Assembly: GCF_030169785.1 (NCBI RefSeq)
Contig: NZ_CP125854.1
Location: 1,302,001-1,366,000, forward strand
Origin: Bdellovibrio sp. 22V
Lineage (GTDB): Bacteria > Bdellovibrionota > Bdellovibrionia > Bdellovibrionales > Bdellovibrionaceae
Length of the DNA: 64,000 nt
Direction of reading: 5' to 3'
Shown here: positions 18,552 through 26,278 of the stretch, in pieces
Layout of the letters: each line of letters begins with the position of its first letter
Numbering within the stretch: the stretch's first letter is position 1
The notes under the pieces: model-generated
What the model was told of the DNA's origin: nothing
The model's database searches: none
Seen by the model: the letters and a program-made list of their open reading frames with translations, nothing else
Translations under genes and position numbers: made by a program

Positions 18552-20231
18552 TTACAAACTCTTTTTCATTTCTTCAAGTGCCTGCGCCACCGATTTATAT
18601 TTTTCGTTCTTGGCTTCCGGTAAAGCCAAAGCCTGTTCAATAGACTTTCTCGCAGCCTCTTTTTGATTTAATTCTTTTTGAATCTCAGCAAGAGTCTTCA
18701 AATAAAAGAAACGCAAATCCGCTCCGAGCTCGACCGCTTTTTCCGCCTCTGGCAGAGCTTTCGCATAGTCTTTTTGGCGTTTGTAATAGGAAGCCAGTCG
18801 CGCATGATATACGTAAGTATCCGGGTATTTTTCGACGAGTTTCAAAAGCCAATCGCCTTCTTCTTTCGTCAGCTCGGCTTTGCGAAAGTACGCCGCCGCT
18901 GTCATGATCTCACCGGGACGTTGCACCGTGAACGGATGTTTTTTCAGAAGAGCTTGCAATTTTCCCTGAATCTCCTTGGCTTCTGTATCTTTCTTCAGAT
19001 ATTTCGCGGAAGAAAACCATTGCGATAACAAGTCCACTTGTTCGAAAGGCGCATAGCTTGAAACACCCCAGTCCTTAAACAGAGCCACTGATTTCTCATT
19101 CGAAACAGCGACCTCAGACAGAATTTGAATATTTTTAGCAAGTTCGTTTTTCACGGATTCAGGAAAGGATTTTTCGTCCTTATAGATTTCCGCCCAGTCG
19201 TTGCGCGCAGAAATCGCCGTATAAGAGTTCGGATATTGCGCGATCCATTTCTGCAAAGTCGCAATGTATTTTTCTTTGTTCTTTGGATCTTCCTCGAACT
19301 TTTGCGCCCACAACATAATCTCAGCATTCGCGTATTCTTCGCTTGCTTCGCCCCGTTTCGCATACCACTTCACGGCCTCTTCGTACTGAAGGCTATTTGA
19401 AGCGTGCTCTGCCAATAACGAGATTGCGCTTTTATCCCCTTGCTCCGCTTTTTTCTGAAGATCGGCCATCGCGGTTTTTTGCAGCAAAGCTTGTTTCAAT
19501 TCTTTCACCAAAAGATCCGCCGGTTTGAAATCCAGCATGCGGTACAATTCTTCGCCTTGCGCATTGAGGATCAATATCGTCGGGAGCGCTTTGATTTTGT
19601 ATTTGTCGCCAAAGTCTTTGTTCTGCGCCAGATCGGCATTCAAAGCGAGCTTCACCAAAGATTTTGCGGCATTTTTAAAAGTCTTCGTATTAAACGTTTC
19701 TGTTTCATAGCGCACACACGCAGGACACCATGGAGCCCCGTAGTCGACGAAGACCAGCTTGTTTTCTTTTTTCGCCTTGGCCAATGCGGCGGCAAGGTCA
19801 TTTTCAATAAAGCCATGTGCATTAAGATGTTCTTTCACCGACTTATTCTGTGTTGATGGTGTTAAGGAAGCTTTCGTCGCAGCGGCCTCGGTTTTAGCCG
19901 CCACTAATTTTCCGTTTTTAAGAACGTGATCGTATTTATGCTCTTCACAGACGGTTTTTTTATCGTCGCAAACATAAAAGCTGACCGAGAAGGTTTTGCC
20001 CCCAATCCCGTTAAGGTCGAAAGACATTTCCTTTTCTTCTTTTTTGAGAGGAGCGGACTCTTTATCCATGACTGTGAGGTGCGCGGGAGCCTCTTTATTA
20101 AAATGAAAACCGGGTGCGACCGAAGCCACAAGAATCTTCTTTTGTATGTTCAAGTTGACTTTCCCGTCGGAAAGACGAGCCAATGCCGAAACCGACGCAA
20201 AGAAAAGAGCCAAACTGACGACGATTTTCAT
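18552..20231 (-). CDS. Secreted thioredoxin-domain protein with DsbD-alpha-like N-terminus and TPR tail
   Basis: The 559-residue periplasmic protein has a signal peptide (1-18). An N-terminal domain to about 110 resembles the DsbD periplasmic alpha domain (VAPGFHFNKEAP, with the cysteine pair at 88 and 95). A thioredoxin domain carries WCPAC at 168-172, and a long helical region (about 240-559) is built of TPR-like repeats. Together these suggest a thiol-disulfide enzyme that docks on partners through its TPRs. The DsbD membrane domain is absent. The ATG at 20231 is chosen because GGAGG lies 6 bases before it; a TTG four codons upstream overlaps that site. Confidence 0.88.
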   Translation of the reverse strand: MKIVVSLALFFASVSALARLSDGKVNLNIQKKILVASVAPGFHFNKEAPAHLTVMDKESAPLKKEEKEMSFDLNGIGGKTFSVSFYVCDDKKTVCEEHKYDHVLKNGKLVAAKTEAAATKASLTPSTQNKSVKEHLNAHGFIENDLAAALAKAKKENKLVFVDYGAPWCPACVRYETETFNTKTFKNAAKSLVKLALNADLAQNKDFGDKYKIKALPTILILNAQGEELYRMLDFKPADLLVKELKQALLQKTAMADLQKKAEQGDKSAISLLAEHASNSLQYEEAVKWYAKRGEASEEYANAEIMLWAQKFEEDPKNKEKYIATLQKWIAQYPNSYTAISARNDWAEIYKDEKSFPESVKNELAKNIQILSEVAVSNEKSVALFKDWGVSSYAPFEQVDLLSQWFSSAKYLKKDTEAKEIQGKLQALLKKHPFTVQRPGEIMTAAAYFRKAELTKEEGDWLLKLVEKYPDTYVYHARLASYYKRQKDYAKALPEAEKAVELGADLRFFYLKTLAEIQKELNQKEAARKSIEQALALPEAKNEKYKSVAQALEEMKKSL

Positions 20232-20344
20232 AGAAGCCTCCAATGGGTAAGAACTTTATCAACATGCTCTTGCAACTCAACAACAACCTTGTCTTTTTTA
20301 CGCGATTTTAAGGGGTTACCTGCTGAAGCGCACTCATTTTCGTT

Positions 20345-20359
20345 CTCAATACGTTTTCA
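20345..20359. promoter_or_regulatory. CTCAATACGTTTTCA motif upstream of the iron uptake unit (copy 1)
   Basis: This 15-mer is preceded by CACTCATTTTC at 20331. The same pair, CACTCATCTTC plus CTCAATGCGTTTTCA, lies upstream of the imelysin gene at 24679-24712. Because both downstream units are iron-related, the element is a candidate operator for an iron regulator such as Fur, although it is not a classical Fur box. Confidence 0.45.
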
Positions 20360-20468
20360 TCTTCAATCCTCTTTCATTTAGGCGCACAAAGCACGGAAAG
20401 GTTGTGTGCCCCTCTCAGATTGGGTATCTCCTGCTCTCGAAATCGAACACCCATAAAAGGAGTCTTAC

Positions 20469-21455
20469 ATGAAAATGCTTATCGCAGCTCTTCTTGTGTC
20501 TATGACTGTCGTAGCTCAAGCAGAAACTCTTACGATCTATACAGACCGTCCAACGGCTCGTCTTCAACCTATCGTTGACCAATTCAAAGCTGACAAAGGC
20601 GTTGAAGTGGTTGTTGTTGAAAAACCATACGCTGATATCGTGGCACAACTTGAAGCAGAAGGTGCAAACTCTCCTGCAGATCTTATTTTCACAAAAGACT
20701 TGGTTTTCCTTTCTGATTTGACGAACAAAGGTCTTTTGCAGCCTTTGACTTCCGCGGCTGTTAAATCTCGCGTTGCGCCTGCAATGAAAGATGCGAACGA
20801 CCACTGGGTTGCTGTGACTTACAGAGCTCGTACTTTGGTTTATGACTCTTCTCGCGTGAATCCTTCTGAAATCTCTTCTTACGAAGATCTTGCAAATCCT
20901 AAATGGGCTGGCCGCGTGTGCATGAGAACTTCTAAAGGCACTTACAATGTGGCGTTGATCGCAAGTTTCGTTCACCACAAAGGTGAAACTACGGCGAAAA
21001 ATATCGTAGCGGGTATCCTTGAAAACTTGGCAGTAGACGTTTACCCGAACGACACTGCAATGATGACGGCAATGGCTAACGGTATCTGTGACGTTGGTAT
21101 TGCAAACACTTACTACCTTGCTGGTATGGTTCAACAAAACCCGAACTTCCCAGTCAAAGTTCTTTTCGCTAACCAAGACAGCACGGGCGCTCACGTGAAC
21201 GGTTCTGGTATCGGTATCGCTAAGAACTCTCAAAATGCGGCATTGGCTCAAGACTTCATCTCTTTGATGTTGCAAGAACCTGCTCAATTGCACCTTTCTT
21301 CAAGCCACTTGGAATACCCTGCAGCTGTAGGCGTAACTCCAAACACTTTGATCAAAGATTGGGGCACATTTAAAGCAGACGCAACGAGCTGGTCTGTTAT
21401 CGGTGAAAGCGTTCCTGCTGCAGTTCGCATCATCAAGGAACTTGATTACAAGTAA
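20469..21455 (+). CDS. Periplasmic Fe(III)-binding protein (FbpA/FutA type)
   Basis: The 328-residue protein has a signal peptide ending in AQA (18) and the two-lobe fold of iron ABC transporter binding proteins. Family landmarks are ETLTIYTDRP at the mature start, PYADIVAQLEAEG near 57, WVAVTYRARTLVYD near 118, and GICDVGIANTYYLAG near 211, where the paired tyrosines that bind ferric iron lie. AAAAGGAG precedes the ATG. The TonB receptor gene starts 2 bases after its stop. No permease or ATPase gene is nearby, so those must be elsewhere. Codon bias suggests strong expression. Confidence 0.94.
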   Translation: MKMLIAALLVSMTVVAQAETLTIYTDRPTARLQPIVDQFKADKGVEVVVVEKPYADIVAQLEAEGANSPADLIFTKDLVFLSDLTNKGLLQPLTSAAVKSRVAPAMKDANDHWVAVTYRARTLVYDSSRVNPSEISSYEDLANPKWAGRVCMRTSKGTYNVALIASFVHHKGETTAKNIVAGILENLAVDVYPNDTAMMTAMANGICDVGIANTYYLAGMVQQNPNFPVKVLFANQDSTGAHVNGSGIGIAKNSQNAALAQDFISLMLQEPAQLHLSSSHLEYPAAVGVTPNTLIKDWGTFKADATSWSVIGESVPAAVRIIKELDYK

Positions 21456-21457
21456 TC

Positions 21458-23656
21458 ATGACTAAGTTTTTCTCGACACTTATTTTAGTTTCACTCTTCG
21501 GCCTGAACTCTCAGGCCGAAGACGTTTCTGAGGTGGCAGCAAAAATGTCAGAACTCGGTCCCGTTAAGGTGATCGGCAGTTCTGAAGAAGAATTGTTGCA
21601 ACCAAATTCCGCTCATTTCATCGACAAAGCCAAACTTGAACAGCAGCAACAAAGCGACGTGAACCGCGTCCTTAAACAGGTTCCCGGTGTTTACGTTCAA
21701 GAAGAAGATGGCTTTGGTTTAAGACCTAATATCGGATTGCGCGGCACTCATCCTCACCGCAGCCGTAAAGTCGTCATTCTGGAGGATGGAATTTTAATCG
21801 GTCCCGCTCCTTACTCGGCTCCTGCAGCCTACTACACTCCTTTTATGAGTAAGATTGAATCCCTTGAGGTGTTCAAAGGCGTGGCTTCTGTTCCTTACGG
21901 ACCTAACTCTATCGGCGGAGCCATCAACTACATCACGCGCAGTCTTCCAAAAGAAAATCGTGCAGAAGTGGATCTTGCCGGCGGAACATTCAATACGCAA
22001 AAATATCGCGCCAATGTCGGCCGTGTGTGGGAACAAGGTGCTATCCTTATTGAAGGTACACATTTGCAAACAGACGGTTTTAAGAAGTTGGATAACGGTG
22101 CCAACACGGGCTTTAATAAAAACGATTTCCTTCTAAAGGGTGAACAGCGCTTAGGCGGTGATCGCCGTCATTCCATCGAATGGAAGATCGGCTACGGAAC
22201 TGAGCTTTCTGACGAGACCTATCTTGGGTTGAGCGAAGATGATTTTTACAGTTCGCCGTACCGTCGTTACGCCGCTTCAGAGAACGATCTGATGGATTGG
22301 CAGCACGAGCAATATCAACTCACCTATAAAACTCAAGTACAAGAAAACTGGGGTTTATGGGCTACGGCTTATCACAATAAGTTTCATCGTGATTGGTCGC
22401 GCTTTAATAATTTTAGAAATACCACCATCGACGTGAATTCCGTTCTTAGAAATCCGTCGTCAGGTGCGAATCAAGGTTATTACAATATCATCACGGGGGC
22501 TGCGGATTCTTCAAGTCTGGGTACCAATGACGGTGATATCGTCATTACAAACAATGATCGTTACTTCTTCAGCCAAGGTGTGCAAACGGGTTCTTTCTCT
22601 GTGCACACAGTGGATTCTTGGACTCATCAAGTGAGTTTGGGACTTCGCCTGCATCAAGATCAGATTCGCCGTAATCATTCGGAAGATTTATTTTCGATGA
22701 CTTCGGGTTCCCTTGTAAGAACAGCGGATCCTCGTAAAGCGACGAATAAAACACAGGACACTTCGCAAGTCGTTACTTTGACGGCGACGGATGAAATGTT
22801 GTGGAATGCTTGGAAATTTAATGCCTCCGGCCGTTTTGAGAGTGTGAGCTACAACTCCCAAAACGATCTTACGAACACGGAAACAAACGGAGATGAAAAT
22901 CTTTTTGTTCCGGGCGCGGGAGCGCTTTACCAATTCAATGAGCGTTGGTCAGCTCTTGTGGGTGTTAATCGCGGCTTTACTGTTGTCGGTCCCGGCCAAA
23001 CTCAAAGCGAAAAACCGGAAGAAAGCATCAACTACGAAACAGGTGTGCGTTACTCCAATGCCGATCACGAGTTCTTTGCCGAGGGTATCGCCTTTGTGGC
23101 GGACTATCAGAACATCAAAGGAACTTGTTCGTTCTCTTCCGGATGTACGGGCGGAAATCTCGATCAAGAGTTTGACGGCGGTAAAGCTTTGATTCGCGGT
23201 TTGGAAACAAGATTCGCGAAGGGTTTCATGTGGAAGAATATTTACATTCCAGTGAATTTCAATATGACTGTGACAAAGGCGGAATTCGCAGCCGACTCCA
23301 GCTCTTCCAACCCGGAATGGGGCCAAGGAGAGATTAAGTCTGGCGATCCTTTACCCTACGTTCCTGAAGCGCAATACAGCCTTGGGATCGGCACTCAGTA
23401 CAAGAAATACAGCCAAGAAGTGATCGTTTCGTGGACTGGTAAAATGTACGACCAAACAGTGGCGCTAAATCGCCAGGAAATTCCTGCCTATGGCGTTGTC
23501 GATTGGACGATGAAATATCAGTACGACAAGGCGGGCTCCGTTTACGCTCGTGTTGATAATATCTTTGATCACGATTATCTCGTATCTTTGCGACCTTTCG
23601 GTGCTCGTCCGGGCAAAGCGCGCAGCTTGCTTGTCGGACTCAAACACTACTTCTAA
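21458..23656 (+). CDS. TonB-dependent outer-membrane receptor (FecA-like)
   Basis: This 732-residue outer-membrane barrel imports a ferric chelate using TonB energy. A signal peptide (1-20) is followed by a plug domain, about 50-165 (RVLKQVPGVYVQEEDG, RPNIGLRG, GGAINYITR), and a 22-strand-type barrel ending in the terminal aromatic GLKHYF. There is no long N-terminal signalling domain, so it is a transducer-independent receptor. It starts 2 bases after the Fe-binding protein, sharing its transcript, which makes ferric substrates likely. A terminator follows directly. Confidence 0.95.
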   Translation: MTKFFSTLILVSLFGLNSQAEDVSEVAAKMSELGPVKVIGSSEEELLQPNSAHFIDKAKLEQQQQSDVNRVLKQVPGVYVQEEDGFGLRPNIGLRGTHPHRSRKVVILEDGILIGPAPYSAPAAYYTPFMSKIESLEVFKGVASVPYGPNSIGGAINYITRSLPKENRAEVDLAGGTFNTQKYRANVGRVWEQGAILIEGTHLQTDGFKKLDNGANTGFNKNDFLLKGEQRLGGDRRHSIEWKIGYGTELSDETYLGLSEDDFYSSPYRRYAASENDLMDWQHEQYQLTYKTQVQENWGLWATAYHNKFHRDWSRFNNFRNTTIDVNSVLRNPSSGANQGYYNIITGAADSSSLGTNDGDIVITNNDRYFFSQGVQTGSFSVHTVDSWTHQVSLGLRLHQDQIRRNHSEDLFSMTSGSLVRTADPRKATNKTQDTSQVVTLTATDEMLWNAWKFNASGRFESVSYNSQNDLTNTETNGDENLFVPGAGALYQFNERWSALVGVNRGFTVVGPGQTQSEKPEESINYETGVRYSNADHEFFAEGIAFVADYQNIKGTCSFSSGCTGGNLDQEFDGGKALIRGLETRFAKGFMWKNIYIPVNFNMTVTKAEFAADSSSSNPEWGQGEIKSGDPLPYVPEAQYSLGIGTQYKKYSQEVIVSWTGKMYDQTVALNRQEIPAYGVVDWTMKYQYDKAGSVYARVDNIFDHDYLVSLRPFGARPGKARSLLVGLKHYF

Positions 23657-23663
23657 ATTCTAA

Positions 23664-23689
23664 GGGAGAAAAATTCGAGTTTTTCTCCC
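23664..23689. terminator. Bidirectional terminator
   Basis: Stem GGGAGAAAAA/TTTTTCTCCC with a 6-base loop fills the gap between the TonB receptor and the converging sterol-desaturase-family gene. Confidence 0.9.
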
Positions 23690-24646
23690 TCATTTTGAGG
23701 CAAATATCTTATTAAAGACCGCGATGAAGGGCGCTTTGTAGTGCTCCCAAAGCGAGGTATGAAAACGTTCGTTCAAACCGAATTTCAGTTTTTGCACGTC
23801 TTTAGAAAAAACCAACGAACCAAAAAGTCCGTCCCAGACCGCCAAACTCACACCAAAGTTTTTGTCATAGTGAACTGCATTTTTCGAATGGTGCACTTGA
23901 TGTTGAATGGGACTGATCAACAGTCTCTCGAAAGGACCAAAGCTGAGCGGAATGTGGCTGTGGCGAAGGTTCGCTCCGACCAAGTTGAAAATAAAACCGA
24001 AGCCGTTAATCCCCAACAGCGTCCACAACGAAAAGCTTGAGCCAAACACGAAAATAAAAATGCCGATGGCCACACCTAAACTCAGGCTGTTACGCAAGAT
24101 TGCTAAAATCGACTCCACAGGATGCGCCCGATAAAGAGTTACAGGTGTTAACACTCGCGCACTGTGATGCAGTTTATGGAATTCCCAGAGAAAAGGAATT
24201 TTATGCATCAACCAGTGGTGGAAAAAACGCAGGAAATCGTCCCACACAAAAACTCCCAACGTAAATACCAGCAAAAGAGAGTTATTAACGGGAATATCAA
24301 GCAAGTCTCCGCCGTTAAAACGCACGAGAAAGCGAATCACGGCTTGCGAAATATGAAAGCTGCCTTCGAATAAGGGGACGAACAAAAAGCTCTTAAAAAG
24401 GGCGTTGAGGAAATAAATCAGGTAATCCTGTTTCGTTGAGCGATTCCACCAGTATTTTTTGCGCAAAACCCAACGGCTGAGAAGTGTTTGAAAGGACAAG
24501 TTCTGACGTCGGCCAACGAGCCACAGAACGATGAAAACCAAGAGAAGACTTGAAATGATATTGACGTGATAAAGCCGCGACGTGGGTTCATCAAATTGGA
24601 ACAGCAGTTTTTGCAGTCTTGTCCAGTTTTCCGGCTTTTCAAACAT
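23690..24646 (-). CDS. Sterol desaturase / fatty acid hydroxylase superfamily membrane protein
   Basis: The 318-residue membrane protein has the histidine boxes of the di-iron hydroxylase superfamily: HHWLMH, then HKLHH, and later HQVHHS, with RHSHIP between. Such enzymes hydroxylate or desaturate lipids using oxygen and a di-iron centre at the cytoplasmic membrane face. Hydrophobic helices lie at about 27-45, 85-110, 125-145 and 185-225. The substrate cannot be read from the sequence. It is divergent from the imelysin gene and sits between two iron-related units, fitting an iron-dependent enzyme. Confidence 0.92.
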   Translation of the reverse strand: MFEKPENWTRLQKLLFQFDEPTSRLYHVNIISSLLLVFIVLWLVGRRQNLSFQTLLSRWVLRKKYWWNRSTKQDYLIYFLNALFKSFLFVPLFEGSFHISQAVIRFLVRFNGGDLLDIPVNNSLLLVFTLGVFVWDDFLRFFHHWLMHKIPFLWEFHKLHHSARVLTPVTLYRAHPVESILAILRNSLSLGVAIGIFIFVFGSSFSLWTLLGINGFGFIFNLVGANLRHSHIPLSFGPFERLLISPIQHQVHHSKNAVHYDKNFGVSLAVWDGLFGSLVFSKDVQKLKFGLNERFHTSLWEHYKAPFIAVFNKIFASK

Positions 24647-24697
24647 GCTAACTTGTTACCACACAAGCAGATTTTTCACACTCATCTTCCCTCTATC

Positions 24698-24712
24698 CTC
24701 AATGCGTTTTCA
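24698..24712. promoter_or_regulatory. CTCAATGCGTTTTCA motif upstream of the imelysin gene (copy 2)
   Basis: It matches 14 of 15 bases of the motif at 20345, and its companion CACTCATCTTC (24679) also matches. An AT-rich CAATTATACA follows immediately and could hold the -10 element, which would place the motif in the promoter. Confidence 0.45.
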
Positions 24713-24790
24713 ATTATACAGGGCCCTCCATGAAAACTTGTCATACCCGTCCCATTTCGGGCACAAAGAGGCCTCGGAAAGTGAGGTCCT

Positions 24791-26092
24791 ATGCAGTCTA
24801 AATCCCTTGTTCTAAAGGCTTCTTTGGCGGTCGCAACCTGCCTTCTTACAGCCTCTTGCGCGGATTTCTTCCAAAGCGAAAAATCATCTCCGTCAGGCCC
24901 GGGAACTAACGGCACACAATCTGGCGGCGGTTCACTTCCTCCAGAATTCCAGAAACCCAACGAAGGCTCTTTTAGCGAGCAAAAGATGTTGATCAATATC
25001 GGAACGAATGTGATTGCTCGTGCTGTTGATAACTTCAATACGCAAGTTCCTGTTTTGAAAAATTCTTTGCGCCAGTATTGCGAGACTTTGGCAACAGGTG
25101 CTTCCGCTCGCCGTGAAGAGACGCAAGCCCAATTGGACTGGGAACGCGTGATGTTGGCTTTCCACGAGATCGAGGCCGCTCCATTCGGTCCGTTGATGGA
25201 TAACGGCCGTTACTTGAACGACTACATGTATTCTTGGCCTTACCTCAATACTTGCGACATCGATAAAAAAGTTTTTGAACACTCGCAAACGCCTGTGACG
25301 GCCGACAGATTGCTTTTCAACGTTCGTGGTCTTTCCGCTCTTGAATATCTTTTGTTCGAGAAATCCTACAAGAGCACGTGCAACTTGCGCGCAAATCCCA
25401 CGATGGCAGAGTGGAATGCCCGCAGCGAGCAACAAAAGAAACTGGATCGCTGTCAATGGGCTCAAGAACTTGTGAAAGACGTTCAGGCTAAGGCCCAAGA
25501 CCTTCAATTCGCGTGGGCGATTGAATCCGGCAATTTCACAAAAACGATGATTGATGGTTCCCGCTACTCAAGCATGAAAGAATCCATCAATGCTTTGACG
25601 GACGCGTTGGCACATATCGAAAAATTGAAAGACACGAAACTAGGTAAACCGACAGCTCGTCACAAAGACTGCACGGAAGACAAATGCCCAAAAGATGTTG
25701 AGCATCTTTATTCTGGTTTGTCTTTGGCGTCCGCGGAAGCCCAGCTTAAAGGCTTTAAAGCGATCTTTACTGGAAGTTATTCCAACCAACCTGGCTTTGG
25801 CTTGGATGATTTGTTGATCCAATCAGGCCGCGCTGACGTGTCTGAAAAAGTAATCGCTGCTTTAGATCAAGCGTTGCGTTCTTTGCGAGCGGCACAAGAC
25901 AACGGCACGTTGAAAGAGCAAGTGGAAGCTATGGATTCCGCTCTCTGCAAAGCGACGACAATGACGGATCGCAAAGTTGAGATTTGCGCTGTCCACGCGG
26001 ATGTTCGCGAAGTCGCTTTCTTGCTGAAAACGGAAGTCCTTGCAGCCCTTGCGCTGCGAGCGCCACCGACTCACCAAGGTGATAACGACTAA
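24791..26092 (+). CDS. Imelysin-family (M75-like) lipoprotein
   Basis: The 433-residue lipoprotein (lipobox LTASC, Cys23) belongs to the imelysin family, which includes iron-regulated IrpA and the EfeO M75 domain. Helical repeats contain WERVMLAFHEIEAAPFGP near 117-134 and, in the place of the GxHxxE signature, GLSALE at 179-184, so the His is replaced by Ser while Glu is kept. Family members act in iron uptake at the outer membrane or periplasm rather than as proven peptidases. GAGGT precedes the ATG. It shares an upstream motif with the Fe-binding protein unit. Confidence 0.92.
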   Translation: MQSKSLVLKASLAVATCLLTASCADFFQSEKSSPSGPGTNGTQSGGGSLPPEFQKPNEGSFSEQKMLINIGTNVIARAVDNFNTQVPVLKNSLRQYCETLATGASARREETQAQLDWERVMLAFHEIEAAPFGPLMDNGRYLNDYMYSWPYLNTCDIDKKVFEHSQTPVTADRLLFNVRGLSALEYLLFEKSYKSTCNLRANPTMAEWNARSEQQKKLDRCQWAQELVKDVQAKAQDLQFAWAIESGNFTKTMIDGSRYSSMKESINALTDALAHIEKLKDTKLGKPTARHKDCTEDKCPKDVEHLYSGLSLASAEAQLKGFKAIFTGSYSNQPGFGLDDLLIQSGRADVSEKVIAALDQALRSLRAAQDNGTLKEQVEAMDSALCKATTMTDRKVEICAVHADVREVAFLLKTEVLAALALRAPPTHQGDND

Positions 26093-26098
26093 TTCAAA

Positions 26099-26120
26099 AA
26101 AGGGGCTGAAAAGCCCCTTT
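26099..26120 (+). terminator. Rho-independent terminator after the imelysin gene
   Basis: Stem AAAGGGGCT/AGCCCCTTT with a short loop lies 7 bases after the stop. Confidence 0.85.
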
Positions 26121-26201
26121 CTCATTTCTGCGCACTCCTGCAAATGTGAGCCTTTCTTTTCTCGATGCTAATTTTGTTGCCAGTGACGTTCTTTTAGACA
26201 G

Positions 26202-26214
26202 TGAGAGTTTCTCA
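26202..26214. promoter_or_regulatory. TGAGA-GTT-TCTCA inverted repeat upstream of the lytic transglycosylase
   Basis: A perfect 5-3-5 inverted repeat lies 65 bases before the transglycosylase ATG, within a 186-base intergenic region that otherwise shows only the imelysin terminator. It may be an operator; the factor is unknown. Confidence 0.3.
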
Positions 26215-26278
26215 TTCGCAATAAACCGCATTTAAGGGGTTCCGAACCTAGCATCACTCTTGCTCTAACAAGAAGTGC

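Noticed and set aside
20345-20359. Calling the shared iron-gene motif a Fur box outright
   Set aside because: The match to the classical 7-1-7 Fur consensus is poor, so only a generic operator hypothesis is kept.
20415-21293. 292-codon minus-strand open frame opposite the Fe-binding protein
   Set aside because: The strongly biased codons of the real gene keep the opposite strand open; the predicted protein is rich in Arg, His, Ser and Val with no recognisable domain.
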